From the NCBI GenBank assembly GCA_012184525.1, contig WOFQ01000007.1, positions 496,001-560,000 on the forward strand: DNA of 64,000 nucleotides. Reading direction: 5' to 3'. Source of the stretch: Xenoacremonium recifei. Lineage: Eukaryota; Ascomycota; Sordariomycetes; Hypocreales; Nectriaceae. The notes under the pieces were generated by a model. The model was not told where the DNA came from, ran no database searches, and saw nothing but the letters and a program-made list of their open reading frames with translations. A program made the translations under genes and the position numbers. Positions 1 to 12,886 of the stretch are shown in pieces (within the stretch, counting starts at the first letter, position 1; each line of letters opens with the position of its first letter).

Positions 1-3000
1 CTTAATCTTGCTGCATTGCTCGCTCCTCCAGGCGGCTGAGAGGCGTATGTTTGTACAAGCCTGTCAATGTCAGGAGGGCATGTGGAACCGAAGAAGAGAC
101 CGATCGATGAAGATCCCATTGGCTCATCCAACTTGACAGGCCGCAGCAGCAACGTGGTGGTGGTGACGGATCTCGATGTGGCCATGCCCAGCGAGCACGC
201 TACTGCACAAGTTGTGAAGGCCAACACCGAATGAAAAATAGAAGGCTGAAATCGAATATCCAGGCCCTGCCCTACCACGCCCGCGTGATGAGGCCGCACG
301 CTCCAGACCGCCTGTCTCATGTGGCTGCAGGTCTCACTTCAACTCGCCTTGGTCCCCATCTCTTCATCTTGTTGCCGCCGTCTGTCAACTCTGGTGAAAC
401 CCGAGGATCCATGGAATAGAATAGCCCATTCCCGGTGAAAGGCGGGAGGGGGGGTCGAGCACGGTTAGCGGCATGAAACCCATCGACGAGGTTCATTAGT
501 TGGACGTCGACTCAGCCATCGACAGAGCCAAGACTTCGTTAGTCGCCCATACTGAGACACTGTGTCTCCCGCTGAAGTTCTGAGGACAATGAGGTTGGCC
601 AAGGCGTCAACGACAGGGCAGAGACATGGGGCATGGTCTCACTGTGAGCAGACCACTACTTGTAGCTGTCCAGACATATGAGGCCTCACTTGGGGCCTTC
701 TCTCGATGAGGCACTCCGTAAAGCTGTGAGTCTATCATGCCGTACGAGTTCTCTGAAGTCGCCTTGAAAGTGGGGAGGCGTGGAGAGCGTGCCGTAGACT
801 CCGTGTGTAGTCGGTTGTAGCGGCGAGGATCTGGATGACATTGCTGGCCACAAGTGCCATTCTACTCGAGTCCTGGCGGTGCTTGAGTCGTGATGATCAT
901 CCGTCCTGCAGCGCTCCGTAAAGGGGATCCGTGGATAGCCCAGCCCAGCCCAGCCCAGTGATGGCCCGATGCTAAGTTTAGCCCGGCAAGGTAAATTGAC
1001 ACTGGGCTCGTGCGCATCCCATCCTAATGATCCTCTAGGCAATAAGCATGTCAGTAGCATTAGCAGCAAGACGCCTCTCGCGCGGCAGTCGACCCCGACG
1101 GGCTGAGTCCCTAAGCCTATCCGATCAGCATGGCGGCTGATGTTGGCCGCGGTTTCAGGAGGTGCCGGCACACAGTGACATGCTTTGGTGAGATGAGGCC
1201 TTGTTCTGGAAACCCGGTCCTGGAGGAACCCATAGGTGTGTGTGCCAGGGCTGTCATCCATCCATCCATCCACACAGCCAACCTTCTATTTGCCTACCTG
1301 GGCAGGGTTTCCCAAACAGAGAAACAGGTTGGAAACACTATGCATGTCCTCGCAGATTATGCGTGACAGGACTGACCGCTCCACCGGTATGCCATCCTGC
1401 AAGCCACAGGCGATATCCAGCGTTTCACGCCCCCCCAGGGACGACATCCAGTGCAACTGTTGGCCCTACGGGATACGAGCCCCCAGGCCTTGGACGGTCT
1501 CATCTTTGAGAGGCACTAGGCCCAATGTCGATCCTAGATCGGCCGGCGTCACAGGGCCAGTGGACGATAGCGCGGCGACCCAGCCGTCAATCGTCAGCAC
1601 CAGTCGCAGACGGCTGAGCGCCATACTCCGTAGAGTAGAAGCTGGCAAGCGGGGAGCCTGTGGCCCTCTCGAAGTCGAAGCCCTGTCAAAGGTTCTAGCT
1701 CGGCCTGGCGGATTGTCAGCGAGACCCCCAAACCCCCCAGGGCTGCCCCCCTCGTGGCATCCTATCCGCCATTCCAGTCTAGTGCTGTTCCGTTTTGGTT
1801 GTCCCGGTCAGCGGACGGCCCTGGCACCGTCCTAGAAACGCCAGGCCAGTTTCAAGCGCTGATAGTCTGTTCAGCAGGCCCTGTTCGGGGGCCTCCTCCT
1901 CTCTAGCTGGCGGGGGGTCAACGGTGACAATGGCCGTCTCCCCTCTGCCATGACGACGGATGGTGAGCGGCTACTGAAGCGGCTGCTGAGCGGTTCCTCG
2001 GAGGCGCAGAGGCTGGTCCCCCGGGCGTTGGCCATGATGCTGGACTTACACGCACTGACACAAGCCCGTCAACCCGGGCGAACTCTAACCCAAGGTAGAC
2101 GCGTCTAGCGACGTCAGCCTGGTACGAGAACAGTCTCGCCTCGCCCTGCCTTTTGAGTCTCCCGAGATCTGGATGTCGAGGGAGACAGATGGCACGCCGT
2201 TGGTCAGGCCCGCGGCGGGAATGTCGATGGCGGGCTCATACCTCATTCTCGAGCAAGCTCATCGGCGTCCCAAACTTGCTGACGGTCTCGACCATTGGAA
2301 GCAGAATAGAAGCGGGGGAAGGGGGAAGAAGCTCCGGGGAGAGACCAGCTTACCGGCCACCACCACAAGCTCTGTCTCGGGAGCTCCAGGAGGCGCGTCG
2401 GGCTTGGGATCGGGCTCAGGCTCAGGCTCGAACAAGCTCCCGAGCTTGCTTTGCTTTTGCTTTGCTTTCAGGCACAAACGAGATGGACGTCCTGTTAAGC
2501 GTGGTGCTGGAGAGGGGCGCGGCCGAGCTATCATACCAGCTAGTTGTTGCTATGCTGGAGAATGAGCTGATGCGGCCTCAAGCCTGTGACGCCGTTCGAG
2601 ATCCAGACCCAACAGCAAGCGACCCTTGTCCTGGGAAATATCTCGCTCGGGGCGCGCTTCCATAGCAGCGTAGTAATAGTCTATCGTGCGTGTGTCGCGA
2701 GCCTCGTCCGCAGGGGATACCGCATAATTAGACATGCAGTCAGTCAGATCAGCCGCCCAACAAGACAAGGCCCAGGCCAGGTGCATCGCCTAACAGAAGA
2801 CCTCAATCCTCCATCATCCCGTTCCTGGGCGAAGCGCGCCAGGGGTCTCTTGGGCTGTAGTCCGTCCTGGCTCCGGGGGTGATCCAGCCAGGCCAATTGC
2901 CTCCATTTGCCCTACACTTTCACGGTCGCCGGGGTCGTGACAGCAAGAAGCGCGCAACTCCACGCAGATTGCCGGCTGGTACCGTTACGCTGCTCAACTC

Positions 3001-3428
3001 CAACAGATGTAGCCGTGTTCATTTTTTGCTGCTTGAAAGGACGAATAATTCACGGTTTGCTAGTCGAATGAATGGGTGACTCATCATGCTCGGACTTTTT
3101 GGAAGTTAAGCGTCTCGGACTTCGGACCAGAATCCATCCGGGGATCAGTAAGATGCCTTGGTGCCTCACGTTTAGTAAGGCAGGAGCACAGCACCGTAAG
3201 AGATCGCAGCAAAAACGTGATCTCGCGTTCCCCAGTCGCGAGAGGACAGCGATGCTTCTTGTAGGGCTGACGTACCTCCGTCATATTGAATTTGCTGCGT
3301 CTCTTTATCAGATCCTTCGGTCCTCGATGTGATGACCAAGCAGGCATTGGCCCTCGAGACCCGGCGCCTGCTTTTCATCCTCTCTCAACCGTCCTTTGTC
3401 AGCCACATGAGGCTCTCTTGCCATCGCC
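1..3428. other. GC-rich region without a supportable gene
   Basis: No open frame here shows a conserved domain, a plausible splice chain or codon use like the neighbouring genes. The many overlapping frames on both strands follow from high GC. Simple repeats lie at 938-957 (GCCCA units) and 1256-1273 (CATC units). The right end is the upstream region of the Zn2Cys6 gene at 3429. A non-coding transcript cannot be excluded by reading. Confidence 0.6.
938..957. repeat. (GCCCA)4 short tandem repeat
   Basis: Four consecutive pentamer units are visible in non-coding GC-rich DNA. Confidence 0.8.
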
Positions 3429-6204
3429 ATGCCGACAGACAACGCGCTGAGCGATCCCTCCGGATCAGCCGCGCTGGACACAGAGCCGCTGGCCTGTGTC
3501 TCGTGCAGGGCCAGGAAGCTCAAGTGTGACCGGACAAAGCCGGCTTGTAGCCGGTGTGTCAAAGTCTCCAACGAATGTGTCTATCCCGAGTCGCGGAGGA
3601 AGCCCACCTTCAAACGACGTAATGTCAAGGAGCTAGAGGCTCGGCTTGGTAAATTACAACATCTTGACAATTTCTCTTCTTGCCATTCGCTTATATGTTC
3701 CCTTAGCCCAAGTAGAAGACTATTTGAAGGAGGTCAACAAGCCCTCCGAGGACAAGGCTGAGAATGTCAGCCCTATCCAGCCGGATCACGTTGATATCCA
3801 GTTCACCGACTTCAACTTTGACACCGGTCTACCTGAAAGTAGTCATGGTTCTCGGAGAGACTCAGATCCCTCACATGCCACATTCGATATACCCACCGCC
3901 ACCATTAATGACTGTCAAGAAGACTCTGCCCCTCATGACACCCGCCTCATGGACTTGGGCCAGACCGAGGCCCTCCCTCCTTTTGAGGTCCTGGAGGAAC
4001 TGTGTGACTCCCCCTTCCCATAGAAAATGATATGGCTGCTGACTTGGACAGCAACACGCTCTTCTTTCAAACACAATATTACTTCATCCCTGTCGTACAC
4101 CCCCGACGCTATCTGCAGGCTTTTTACGCTTCAGGGCCGCTTCGAAAACCTCCAATGTGTCTTCAATATATGATCTGGGCCTTAGCAGCTATGGGAAATG
4201 CGAAATATGATCGACACCATGAGGTGTTTTACCAGAGAGCTCGGCAATATGCCAATGCAGATGAGATGAAGGTGGCTATCCCAGATTCAATTCCGAGGTT
4301 GACAGCGTACCATACTAACTTGCCGTCTTCATAGGGGACTGGAGAACATTTCATCACAATTAGCCACGCACAAACCTGGGTTCTCATCTCCAGCTACGAG
4401 GCCAAGTGCATGCTATTCACTCGCGCTGCTACCAGTTCCTCCAAAGCTATCAGACTTGCGCAAATGATGGGACTAGACCGCCTTGATGGTAGCGACAACC
4501 CTCTCCCTCCCACTTTGGCTCCTCCTGTATCTTGGGCAGAACTTGAAGAACGCAGAAGAGTTTTCTGGGGCACTTTTACCATTGACGCTCATGCCAGCAT
4601 AGCAACGGGTTGGCCCAATCTCATCCAGACAGAAGATGTACGTCAAGATTTCTGCCTTTATTGGAGATACGAAGACTGACTGAGCGTAGATCGAAACTCG
4701 ATTGCCTGCTTCCGAAGCGGCGTTCATTAATGATCGCAAAGAAGAGGCACCTTTCTTGGAAGAGATATTTGACGGTGCTATGTATTCGGGTTTCTCTGGT
4801 ACAATTGTCATTTGCCAGGTTTTCAAAATGATCTTGAAACACGTCCATCGCACCAAGCCTAGGGACCACTCCGAGGATGTCATGCACGGCGAGTTTTGGA
4901 ATCGGCATCGTGACCTCGACAATAAGCTATCGAGCCTTTTCATGTTTCTGCCTGAGAAATTGCGGTTGCCCGAGAATATTCGGGATCCCACGGCTGCCCA
5001 TACAAATCTCAACCTACATGCTTCCATAATCTGCCTACATCATGCCGCCATCGAAAAGGTTGACAAGTATAACTTGCCCGATACCATCAAACAGACGAGC
5101 ATCCTGAGGTTGCGAGCTGCTGCGGAAGAAGTTGTGCACATTATGAAGATGACATCTCACGCAACGTCACATTTCGTATGTTTCTTGAGCATTTTCCTAG
5201 GAAAACAGCGACTGACTGGAACACAGAGAAGCCCACTCTGCGCGGTGTCGCTCTACTCCGCGGCTACCGTGTACATATACATAGCAAAACAGAACCCAAC
5301 AGTAGGACTGAACGCGATCGATGTCTCCAACCTCGGTATGGTGATTCAGTCTATGGAAGCTATCGCCCGAAATCACGACATCACACGAGCATTCTTACAA
5401 CAAGTTTGTGCCGACGTCGAAAATAATGGTCTCGACAGAGTCATACGCATGCCTACTCTGTTCAAGTATCGCAACTACTTTGGGAACACTTCGGATATTC
5501 CACTCCTCTTAAGAAGTTCTGTGTCGCAACATTCAGAGGTGCCTCCCGTTCTCCCTGGACGGCTTCCCCTCGGGAATCCTAAAGGCTCCATTCGGCCCAG
5601 TCACCTCAGGGCAAATAAATGGGTAGGAAGATTACCAGAAGAAGTCGAACAAATGATGGGAGAAGCCACAAACCAGATTTGCTTCTCTGCGATTCTCGGC
5701 GCGGTGACCCGCAATATCAGAGAGGACAAGGAGCCAGAGAATTCCACCCACAAACGGAAACGTGCCTCTCAGAGCCCGGGGCCAGACGTCCAGCCTGAGC
5801 CAACGGTGCCACCTCCTATGAGATTCTGGAACTCTGGAAGGCCATTCCACCCAATGTTCCAAGGCGGCAACATGATGCTCCCAGACCGCACAACTCCCTC
5901 GTCAGCATCGTCTCCAGCTAACCAGGGGTCGGGGACTGGCACAGGAACAGAGGCCGGGTCGGGAAGCAGCCACACATCTCCTGGCATAGGACTGGGAAAC
6001 ACGGCTGAGGAGAACCGAGTTGACCTGCGAGCATTCCAGGACCGTATCTCAACGCCGATTTGGCAGAGCACAGAGGACACGTTCATGGCGCAGATCAATG
6101 ACACGATGATTGTCAATTCAATGTCGAATGAGGATGCCTGGGGCATCCTAAACGCCGACATAAACTGGGATATCGAGGTGCCGGCAGGACCAGTAGGGCC
6201 CTGA
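3429..6204 (+). CDS. Zn2Cys6 fungal transcription factor
   Basis: Predicted nuclear regulator of about 833 aa. Model: exons 3429-3648, 3707-4001, 4052-4271, 4335-4637, 4690-5175, 5227-6204; all junctions are GT-AG and phases agree. Residues about 23-50 form a binuclear zinc cluster, C-x2-C-x6-C-x6-C-x2-C-x6-C (CVSCRARKLKC then CSRC and C), followed by a basic linker and a short heptad-like stretch. The middle part (from about residue 170) reads as the fungal-specific transcription factor domain: LFFQTQYYFIPVVHPRRYL, then PPMCLQYMIWALAAMG, ARQY and MMGLDRLDG blocks. The C-terminal 150 residues are Ser/Gly/Thr-rich low complexity, typical of activation regions. The 4002-4051 intron removes an apparent frame break at 4021. 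The 51-bp intron 5176-5226 is a multiple of three and stop-free, so retention would add 17 residues. The target is unknown. It lies 26 kb from the metabolic cluster and is probably unrelated to it. Confidence 0.88.
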
Positions 6205-6739
6205 GACTACAGATATGTCGCACAAGAGAAAGAAGAAAGATGAATGATACGCATCGTGATGGTGTTCGGGATATTGGATTTCTTGGAAACGAGTGATGAA
6301 GGGTTGGATAAATCAGCAGGCAGGCAACATGGAGGCATTTGGGCGACTTGTACGATACGTTAGATATACCCGGGTTTCGACCCTGAAGAGACACAACTCC
6401 TTTGACTCAAAACGACTTGGCGATTGAAGGGAGAGCAAATAGTCAATCACGGGCAATCAATTGCGGACCAGTGACGCGTCTACCCGGGGCACGAGCCATT
6501 CAGGACGGTCGGTTTCAGACCCATTCCCGTCTCCAGATGCCGTTTGACCCGGGACACGAGTCCACGACGGAGGCATCAAGTTTTCTCGCCTTGACACGAT
6601 GGCATAGCCTGCCTCGAAGACTATTTCCCTTTTGAGTTGACAACTCCTGTGTAATGCAGACAGGCATACCTACCTGTCCGCTACTAGTGCACTGACGATC
6701 TCAACTCCACCCTTTCCATCCCTTGCCACCTCAACAACG
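6205..6739. promoter_or_regulatory. intergenic, upstream of prolyl hydroxylase gene
   Basis: This is the 3' flank of the Zn2Cys6 gene and the 5' region of the next gene on the same strand. No conserved open frame or clear TATA box was seen. Confidence 0.4.
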
Positions 6740-7729
6740 ATGCTCTCGTACATCGTCGGCTTCCTAGCGCTGCTGCTCTTCGCGGCCAACCCCATCAGTG
6801 AATACTTCTACCCGCAGCAGAGCCGACTCAATAGAGTAGCTCCACGGCCCGCGCTCAATGAGTCGCTGCTGGCCATTGACGCGCCCAATGCCACGGCGCC
6901 GGAGTGCGCGCCGGACGCGTATGGGGTGAGGATCTTGAGTCGGGAGCCGTTGGTGATGTATCTGGAGGGGTTCTTGAGTGAGGAGGAGCGGGCGCACTTG
7001 TTAGAGATTAGGTGAGTTGGTGAAGCATACGTGTGAGCTCAAGTGAGAGCCGCCTTAAGTGAGATGATGTTCTCAAGTGAGAATCAAGACACATCTCACT
7101 CAACCTCAACTCTTATACTCCATAATATGTATATATCTCTAACACCTCCCAGCTCCCCCCTCTTCCAACCCTCCAAAATCACCCACAACGGCGGCACCTC
7201 CACGCACCGCGACACCACAATCCGCGACTCCCACGTCGCCGTGATCCCGCGCACCGACCCAGTCCGCTGCATCGAAGCCCGCGCCCGCGCCCTGCAAGGC
7301 TTCCACACCTCCGACCTCTTCATCGAGCGTCTCCGCACGCAACGCTACGCCCCCGGCGGCCACTACAGCCACCACTTCGACTGGAGCGCCAACGCCGGCG
7401 GCTGGGGCCGCGTGAGCAGCATGATGGCGTGGGTGGGCGGCGAGGGCATCGTGGGCGGCGGGACGGAGTTTCCGCTGTTGGAGGCCGTGGAGGAGGGGAG
7501 TGCGTGGTGTCGCTTTGTTGAGTGTGGGGGGAAGGGGGATCAGGAGGAGGAGAGGGAGGGGGAGGTGAAAAGGGGGGTGACGTTTAAGGTCGTGCCGGGG
7601 AATGCCGTGTATTGGGAGAACTTTGCGCCGGATGGGAGGGGGTATGAGGAGACCTGGCATGCTGGACTGCCCGTGGAAGAGGGCGAAAAGATTGGGCTGA
7701 ACATCTGGAGCTTTGGGCGGATTCGATAA
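6740..7729 (+). CDS. Prolyl 4-hydroxylase-like 2-oxoglutarate/Fe(II) dioxygenase
   Basis: Predicted 282-aa enzyme: exon 1 6740-7011, 141-bp intron 7012-7152 (GTGAGT donor), exon 2 7153-7729. The first ~20 residues are a hydrophobic signal anchor (MLSYIVGFLALLLFA), so it is probably ER-luminal or membrane-tethered. The P4Hc catalytic domain starts at about residue 70 (LEGFLSEEERAHLLEI). The Fe(II) triad is HFDW (His and Asp) and the distal His in ETWHAGLPV. A Lys ten residues after that His (GEKIGLNIWSF) is the usual 2-oxoglutarate anchor. All four key residues are present. Between the metal ligands lies an acidic insertion (Gly/Glu-rich, about residues 215-235) that is probably a surface loop. 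The reaction is inferred to be 4-hydroxylation of prolyl residues in a secretory-pathway protein; the substrate cannot be read from sequence. Very GC-rich, like its neighbours. It converges with the PEBP gene, with about 100 bp between stops. Confidence 0.87.
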
Positions 7730-7833
7730 TACTAGAGCTCTCACTGTACAACAGATTCTCAAAAGCAATCCTCATTCTTGTTCGCAGGGTATATCAACTG
7801 GTATCTCACTCTCCCAAGTCCTCCCCGTCTCAC

Positions 7834-8584
7834 TCAGTCTCCCCACTTCCTCTCACACTGCGCCGTCCACACGCCCCAAGCCAGGATCTTGTCCTGCATC
7901 TTCTCGGCCACGGCATCGCGATCCGGGCGAGAGGCAATGAAGTCAGCCTCCAGGGGCTGCTTGAGCGCAATGACCTCATAGATGTCTGCGCGTCAAGTCA
8001 GTTACAGCACTCATAGGCTATGCGTGACATCAACTTACAGCGATGGATGCCGTGGTTCATCAGGGGCCGTGGCGGGATGTACACAGAACCGTTGCGGCTC
8101 TGGCCAAAGAACAGCCCGCTCTTGAGCTTGCTGGACGTCGTGTCGGCACGCTCCAGGTCGTCATTAGCCAGAGTCGTCTTCTCCGGCGGAATCCCGAGAT
8201 AGATGCTACCCCATCTCGTCAGCACACACACTCTCTCTCTCAACAGCTCGCCAGCATCACTCACCCATGACAAATCGGCACCGACAGCGGCGCATCCGGA
8301 TCCTCCGAATACACAACCCACTGCTTCACGCCCTCCACCGTCTCCCACTCCAATCCCGGAAAGCGTCCCTCGCCGACCATGTACCGCTTGCTCAGCGTCA
8401 CTCCATCGGCACCGCACTCCGGGCTGGTGACCTTGATCGTGGGTTCCGGATGGTCCTTGAACGCGGCATGCGTGCTGATGAGCTTCGCGTCACGGCCCTT
8501 GGCGTTCTTGAAAATCCATGATACCGTGCACTCAAGGCACGACACCAACAGACCTGTCTTCTGCTGCTGCGGTCGATCCGCCAT
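7834..8584 (-). CDS. PEBP (phosphatidylethanolamine-binding protein) family protein
   Basis: Predicted 212-aa cytosolic protein. Minus-strand exons: 8265-8584, 8039-8205, 7834-7985, with GTGAGT and GTAAGT donors and consistent phases. The fold signature is clear: DPDAPLS preceded by QWVVYSE (central PEBP motif with Asp and Pro of the ligand pocket), then GSVYIPPRPLMNHGIHRYIYEV (positions about 140-160), where PPRP and GIHRY correspond to the GxHRY-type motif. The start at 8584 (MADRPQQ) is preferred because the in-frame ATG farther upstream gives a low-complexity leader. A TATA run at 8669-8679 lies about 90 bp upstream of this start. Family members include the yeast carboxypeptidase Y inhibitor Tfs1 and the Raf kinase inhibitor proteins. 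The exact role here, such as protease inhibition or signalling, is not determined by sequence. Confidence 0.85.
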
Positions 8585-9292
8585 GGTTTTGTCTAGGGTA
8601 GGCGTGAGTCTAAGTGCGATGTGGAGAGGAGGATTCGCCCGGCGCTGGGCTTGATCTGCCTTCCCGTGTATATATATATGCTGCTGACGCTTCAATTCTC
8701 CGCGGAGAGATAGGCTTTTAAGAAAACAGCATAATTACCTTTTCTTATAAGCCGTAGCCGTACGATGCCGTCACTAAATCCGGCACTTGCGCCGATCGTT
8801 TGCTGCTGATGGTGCTCTCGTTGGTCGAAAAGCTATACTCCGGCAGTAACGGGGTTAACTCGGTACCGATTCGGCAGAGCGTCTGATATCAGCCATCATA
8901 GCATCAGGGAGGGCTCACGTCATGATGTGTCTAATTTCATGATAATGTCTCTTAATTTCTTTTCCGATAAATGAAAATAGATAGTTTATCGAGATTGTGT
9001 ACATTGCGAAGCTGTGCTCTTGCATATGAGCATATATATCTATAACGACTGGTATACCATAGTGTATCGCAACGAATAACGCCAACGCTCAGATGTCATC
9101 CCATCATAAATCCAATCGTAAAACCAAGGCGATGCATCTGTGAAAAAGCTCCATCCAGAGAACCTTACCCAAGCCACTAACTTATGCAACCAAGCTGGTA
9201 TCAACACCATTAAATGCACGCCCAAGCTAAACGCCCAATCCATGTTTTCCCACAAGAACGCCAATGCAGAAAAGACAGCAAGTCTTTGTTTC
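8585..9292. other. intergenic between PEBP promoter and protease 3' end
   Basis: About 700 bp, more AT-rich than its surroundings. Apart from the TATA run nothing is recognisable. The left part is PEBP promoter and the right part is the 3' flank of the aspartic protease. Confidence 0.4.
8669..8679 (-). promoter_or_regulatory. TATA-like element of the PEBP gene
   Basis: An alternating TA run sits 85-95 bp upstream of the chosen minus-strand start at 8584, which supports that start. Confidence 0.5.
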
Positions 9293-10776
9293 TCAACCCA
9301 GGAGCACATTGAAGCCGATGGCCAGCCCCGCAGCAGCAACCATCAAGGTGCTGAACCGGGAAGACATCACCGCGGCAGCATTCTCCTCGTCGTTGGATGT
9401 CGAGTCAGGAAGTCCTGACGAGGCCGAGATGGCCTTTGAATCCGTCGTCGACGGCACGGCATCCGAGCCGGTGCCAATCTCCACGATCTTAGTCTCGGTC
9501 GCGTTGAATTTGCTCTGCGCCAGCGAGATCTCGTTGTTCGCCAGATCAAATACCACATACGCACTACGCAGGAACGTGTCGCCGAGCACATTGCTCGACG
9601 AGCCCGCAGGCGCAATGCCGAACATGCACGCCTCCTCGCCGTTGCCAAACGACACGCGTCGGCCCGTGATCTCCATGAAGTCCAGCACTAGCTCGCTGAT
9701 CGGCACGGTGACGGTGGCCGGGCTGCTGAAGTTGAACACCACGTTGATGTCGTCGTCGGCGAGCGAACAGGCAACGAAGGCGGCGCCCTCTTCCTCGTCA
9801 TAGACGGCGTCGACCGTGTTGAAAATGTCCTCGACGACAGTGTCGGGTAGGTACGTGAGCGAGGATCCTGAGTCTAGAAGCACGGCGAGCGAAGCATCAC
9901 TGGCGAGCGTGGTGTTCCCGAAACTCAGACCTGTGAGAGTGATGAAGAACTCGGCAAATTCGCCGTCGATTTTCTGGATTGGCACCGTCACCAACTCGCC
10001 GGTATACTGCTCCTGGTCGACACCACCGAAGAGGATGCTACCCGTGCTGGCCTCCAGGTCGTCGAGATACAGGCTGTAAGCGTTAGAGGCGATGACACCG
10101 TCGGCGACAAGTTTTAGCGGCAAGTTGTTGTAGGCCTCGTTCTCGCCAGCAGCTACTTCGTCCGCGGCATACCCGATGCCCAAGATAGACTGATCCGACG
10201 TACTCTCATAGCCGATACCGAACTGCATGGTAGTGACTTTGGTACCGCCAATAGTGAAAACATCGGTGGCGTAGTCGCCCGCGGCACCAGACCCATCGAC
10301 ATAGGAGATGTTGAAGTCGCTGTTGACGAACTTGTAGGTGGAGGAGTCGTCGGCGTTGTAAGTACCGGAAGTGGAACAGGGGTCATCGGCTTCCTTGCAC
10401 AGCGTCGAGTTAGGCGTATTGACCCAGAGATCGCTGCTACCAGTGTCGAGATGCAGGCGGAAGGACTGTTCGGGGGTTCCTAAAGAGGCGTTGAGGAAGT
10501 AAAGGGTTTCCTTGGGGTTCCGTTAGTAACTAGTTTGAATTCGGATTTGGTTGTGATGAGACTCACCAGGTTGTCTATGCCAACCTCGAGGTGGCCACTG
10601 CGGCGGGCAAGACGTCGCTTGTCGTTGGCGACAGGGTTACGGATGGCGTTGCGCTGTATCTTCATGTCGACAACCCGCGGCTCGATGCCCCTCCTGTGTT
10701 CTCGCAGCGATATGGCGCCAGTGGTCGGAGCCAGCGACCAGGCCACCGAGGCCAGTAACAATAAAGTCGACTTCAT
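9293..10776 (-). CDS. Pepsin-like aspartic protease, probably GPI-anchored (yapsin-type)
   Basis: Predicted 475-aa secreted protease. Minus-strand exon 1 10567-10776, intron 10511-10566, exon 2 9293-10510. The N-terminus (MKSTLLLLASVAWSLAPTTG) is a signal peptide; the start at 10776 was chosen because longer in-frame leaders spoil it. A basic propeptide follows, ending near KRRLARRSG, a likely kexin site. Both catalytic motifs are intact: DTGSSDLWV (about residue 93) and LLDSGSSLTYLP (about residue 280). The FGGVDQEQYTGEL and NVLGDTFLRSAYVVFDL blocks are typical of the A1 family. The tail is Ser/Thr-rich and ends in a hydrophobic segment (MVAAAGLAIGFNVLLG), the layout of a GPI-anchored cell-wall or plasma-membrane protease. 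It is inferred to act on wall or secreted proteins. Confidence 0.92.
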
Positions 10777-12886
10777 TATGCTGTGAAGGTATGCAGGGAT
10801 TTGTATGTTCGTATCGGTAGGTGTGAGCGTAGTCGGTGTAAGTGTGTGTGTGTATGTGCAAGTAGCGCTGTGTATGTATGTCGAAATCCAAGAAACCCGC
10901 CGCAAACTAGACAAAGAAACGAATAGATCTCAACTCGATGCTCAAAAGCCAGACACCAGATCCTGCCCCTCCGTCCGGGGAAGGGCAGAGTCTCAGGTGT
11001 TATATGGCGGCGATGGATGAGAGGGCTGGGCACAGCCGTCAAAACCGACAGTGGATCCGGGGATGCGTAACCGCCAGACGTCGCCGGCGCCGAGTATCCG
11101 ATCGGGAGGGTCGAGTTGGGAGTTGGGGCTGGAGACTGAGACTGGAGACTCTCAAGGGGGCTGAGAGGAGGCTCAGGGCAGGGCAAGGCGTCAGTCACTC
11201 AGCCAGATCCCCCCAAGAGCCGGTCCGAAAGTGCCGCGAAGCCGACAGACACAGACAGAAGTTAGAACTCATGACGACGAGAACTCAAGCCGCCTCATCG
11301 CTGCCCTCGGAGCTCCAGACCTCCGGTGTGGCATGGCGGTGTCGTCTCTGTCTCTGTCTCTGAGGAATCACGAGGCCCGTCCCGAAAATAGACACTAGAG
11401 AGCAGCAGCATCGAAACGGACATGACACACGCGAGGGTTGACGCGCGGCCCAAACGTCAAACGTCCCTGGGCCAGGGTTAGGCCAGACATGACATGGATC
11501 ATCAGTTGGGGTCCGAGCCTCATCGAGTCTCACTCTCTCACCAACAAGCTTTGCTCTAGACCAAAAAGTCTGTCCACAGGGTCTTCGTGATGGCCCGGGT
11601 GGCGGTTGGTTCCATCGATTTCCCGTCCCGAGACGCGGTCCCAGACGCCCGGACACTTCATTCTTTGGAATCCTTCTGTTGCTGTTGAGGCTGTTGTTGG
11701 TGCTGCGCCTCACAGCAGCGGCCGACAGGATCCCTCGCGCGCTGACAGGCCAACAAAATCAATCAACCAATCCCCATCACAGCTCCGCAGCGGCTGCCGT
11801 CAGCATCGAAATTATCGATTTACAAGAACAGTCGGCGGTCGGCCACCGTCCCGCCCGACAGTGCCGGGTCAAGTGATGATGATGATGATGATGACGAGGC
11901 CAAGTTTAGCTCCCTCTAGTGGCGGGAGGCCGCGAACTGCCAGGCAAAGTCCCGCCTCCACCTCCGTCATTGCCCAAACTGTAAACCGTTGATGGCTTCA
12001 GTGAGGGAGGCTTTCCCGGGAATTCGTATTCGAATACTCGGCTCAACGTGGCCGGGCGTTGTGGCTGTGACCGAACACTCCGACATGACTGGATGGCGAC
12101 GCTGTTTCATCGGCTTTTCGTCTCGTCTCATCTGCTTCATGCCTAATGCGACATGGATTCGGGTCATTTTTTCCCGCTAAATCTCATCTTGGGTCTCTTC
12201 GCAGGAGATCTCTTCTTCCCAGGTCAGATGTAAATTTCTCCATCAATGGACCGTTGTCGTTCCTGGTTGATCTTGTGCCTTGGTCGATGTAATTGGATGG
12301 CCGATGTAGCACAACGTTGAAGAACAGGGGTCCATCAACGCTGCAACAGTGCCGCAAGCCTTCGGAGAATTTCCCTTTCCTTTTCCATGATCATTCTATC
12401 TTATAGATCAGAGACGATTCCGTATGATGTCTGTCTACCCTGCAGCAACGACCACAATTGCCCAGAGCATCTCGAATCCCTCCCAACCCAGCATCCCGCC
12501 TTTCATCTATCCTTGAGAGGATCTAACCTTCTGCCTAAGACAGATATCTCACCTTAGGCATCCATCACCTTTGCCAATCTAATTCCTTTCATCCAACATC
12601 CTATCACCAGCCACACATCCCACCATCCAATAACCTCCCTCCATATCCTTCTGCCTACCAACAAAGCCCATCGCCGCGCAACCTCCCCCTCTCGCCAAGC
12701 CGTAAGCACAACTCAACCCGACTGGCTGAGGCCATCCAGCTGAAAGCCATGAATGCACAATGTGACAACGCACGAGGAGATATATACCGTAGCTGAGGTC
12801 CCATGGACTTGACTCCATCTATTCTTCTTCCCCAAATCGTAAAGAAACCCGAATCTAGGGATATCTAACACCATACCACAAACACC
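10777..12886. other. 2.1-kb divergent intergenic region
   Basis: Lies between the divergently transcribed protease and V-ATPase genes. It contains a GT-rich run (10842-10858), a TC-rich stretch near 11340-11362 and a TGA-repeat microsatellite (11874-11894). A TATATA at 12781-12786 is about 100 bp before the V-ATPase ATG. No coding region could be supported. Confidence 0.5.
11874..11894. repeat. (TGA)7 microsatellite
   Basis: Seven perfect trinucleotide units in non-coding DNA. Confidence 0.85.

Noticed and set aside
3988..4051. Apparent frameshift or stop in the first Zn2Cys6 gene at about 4021
   Set aside because: An intron at 4002-4051 (GT-AG, 50 bp) joins LEEL to NTLFFQTQ in frame and matches the family, so no lesion is needed.
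7139..7768. 209-codon minus-strand open frame
   Set aside because: Shadow of the GC-rich prolyl hydroxylase exon; Pro/Arg/Ala-rich nonsense composition.
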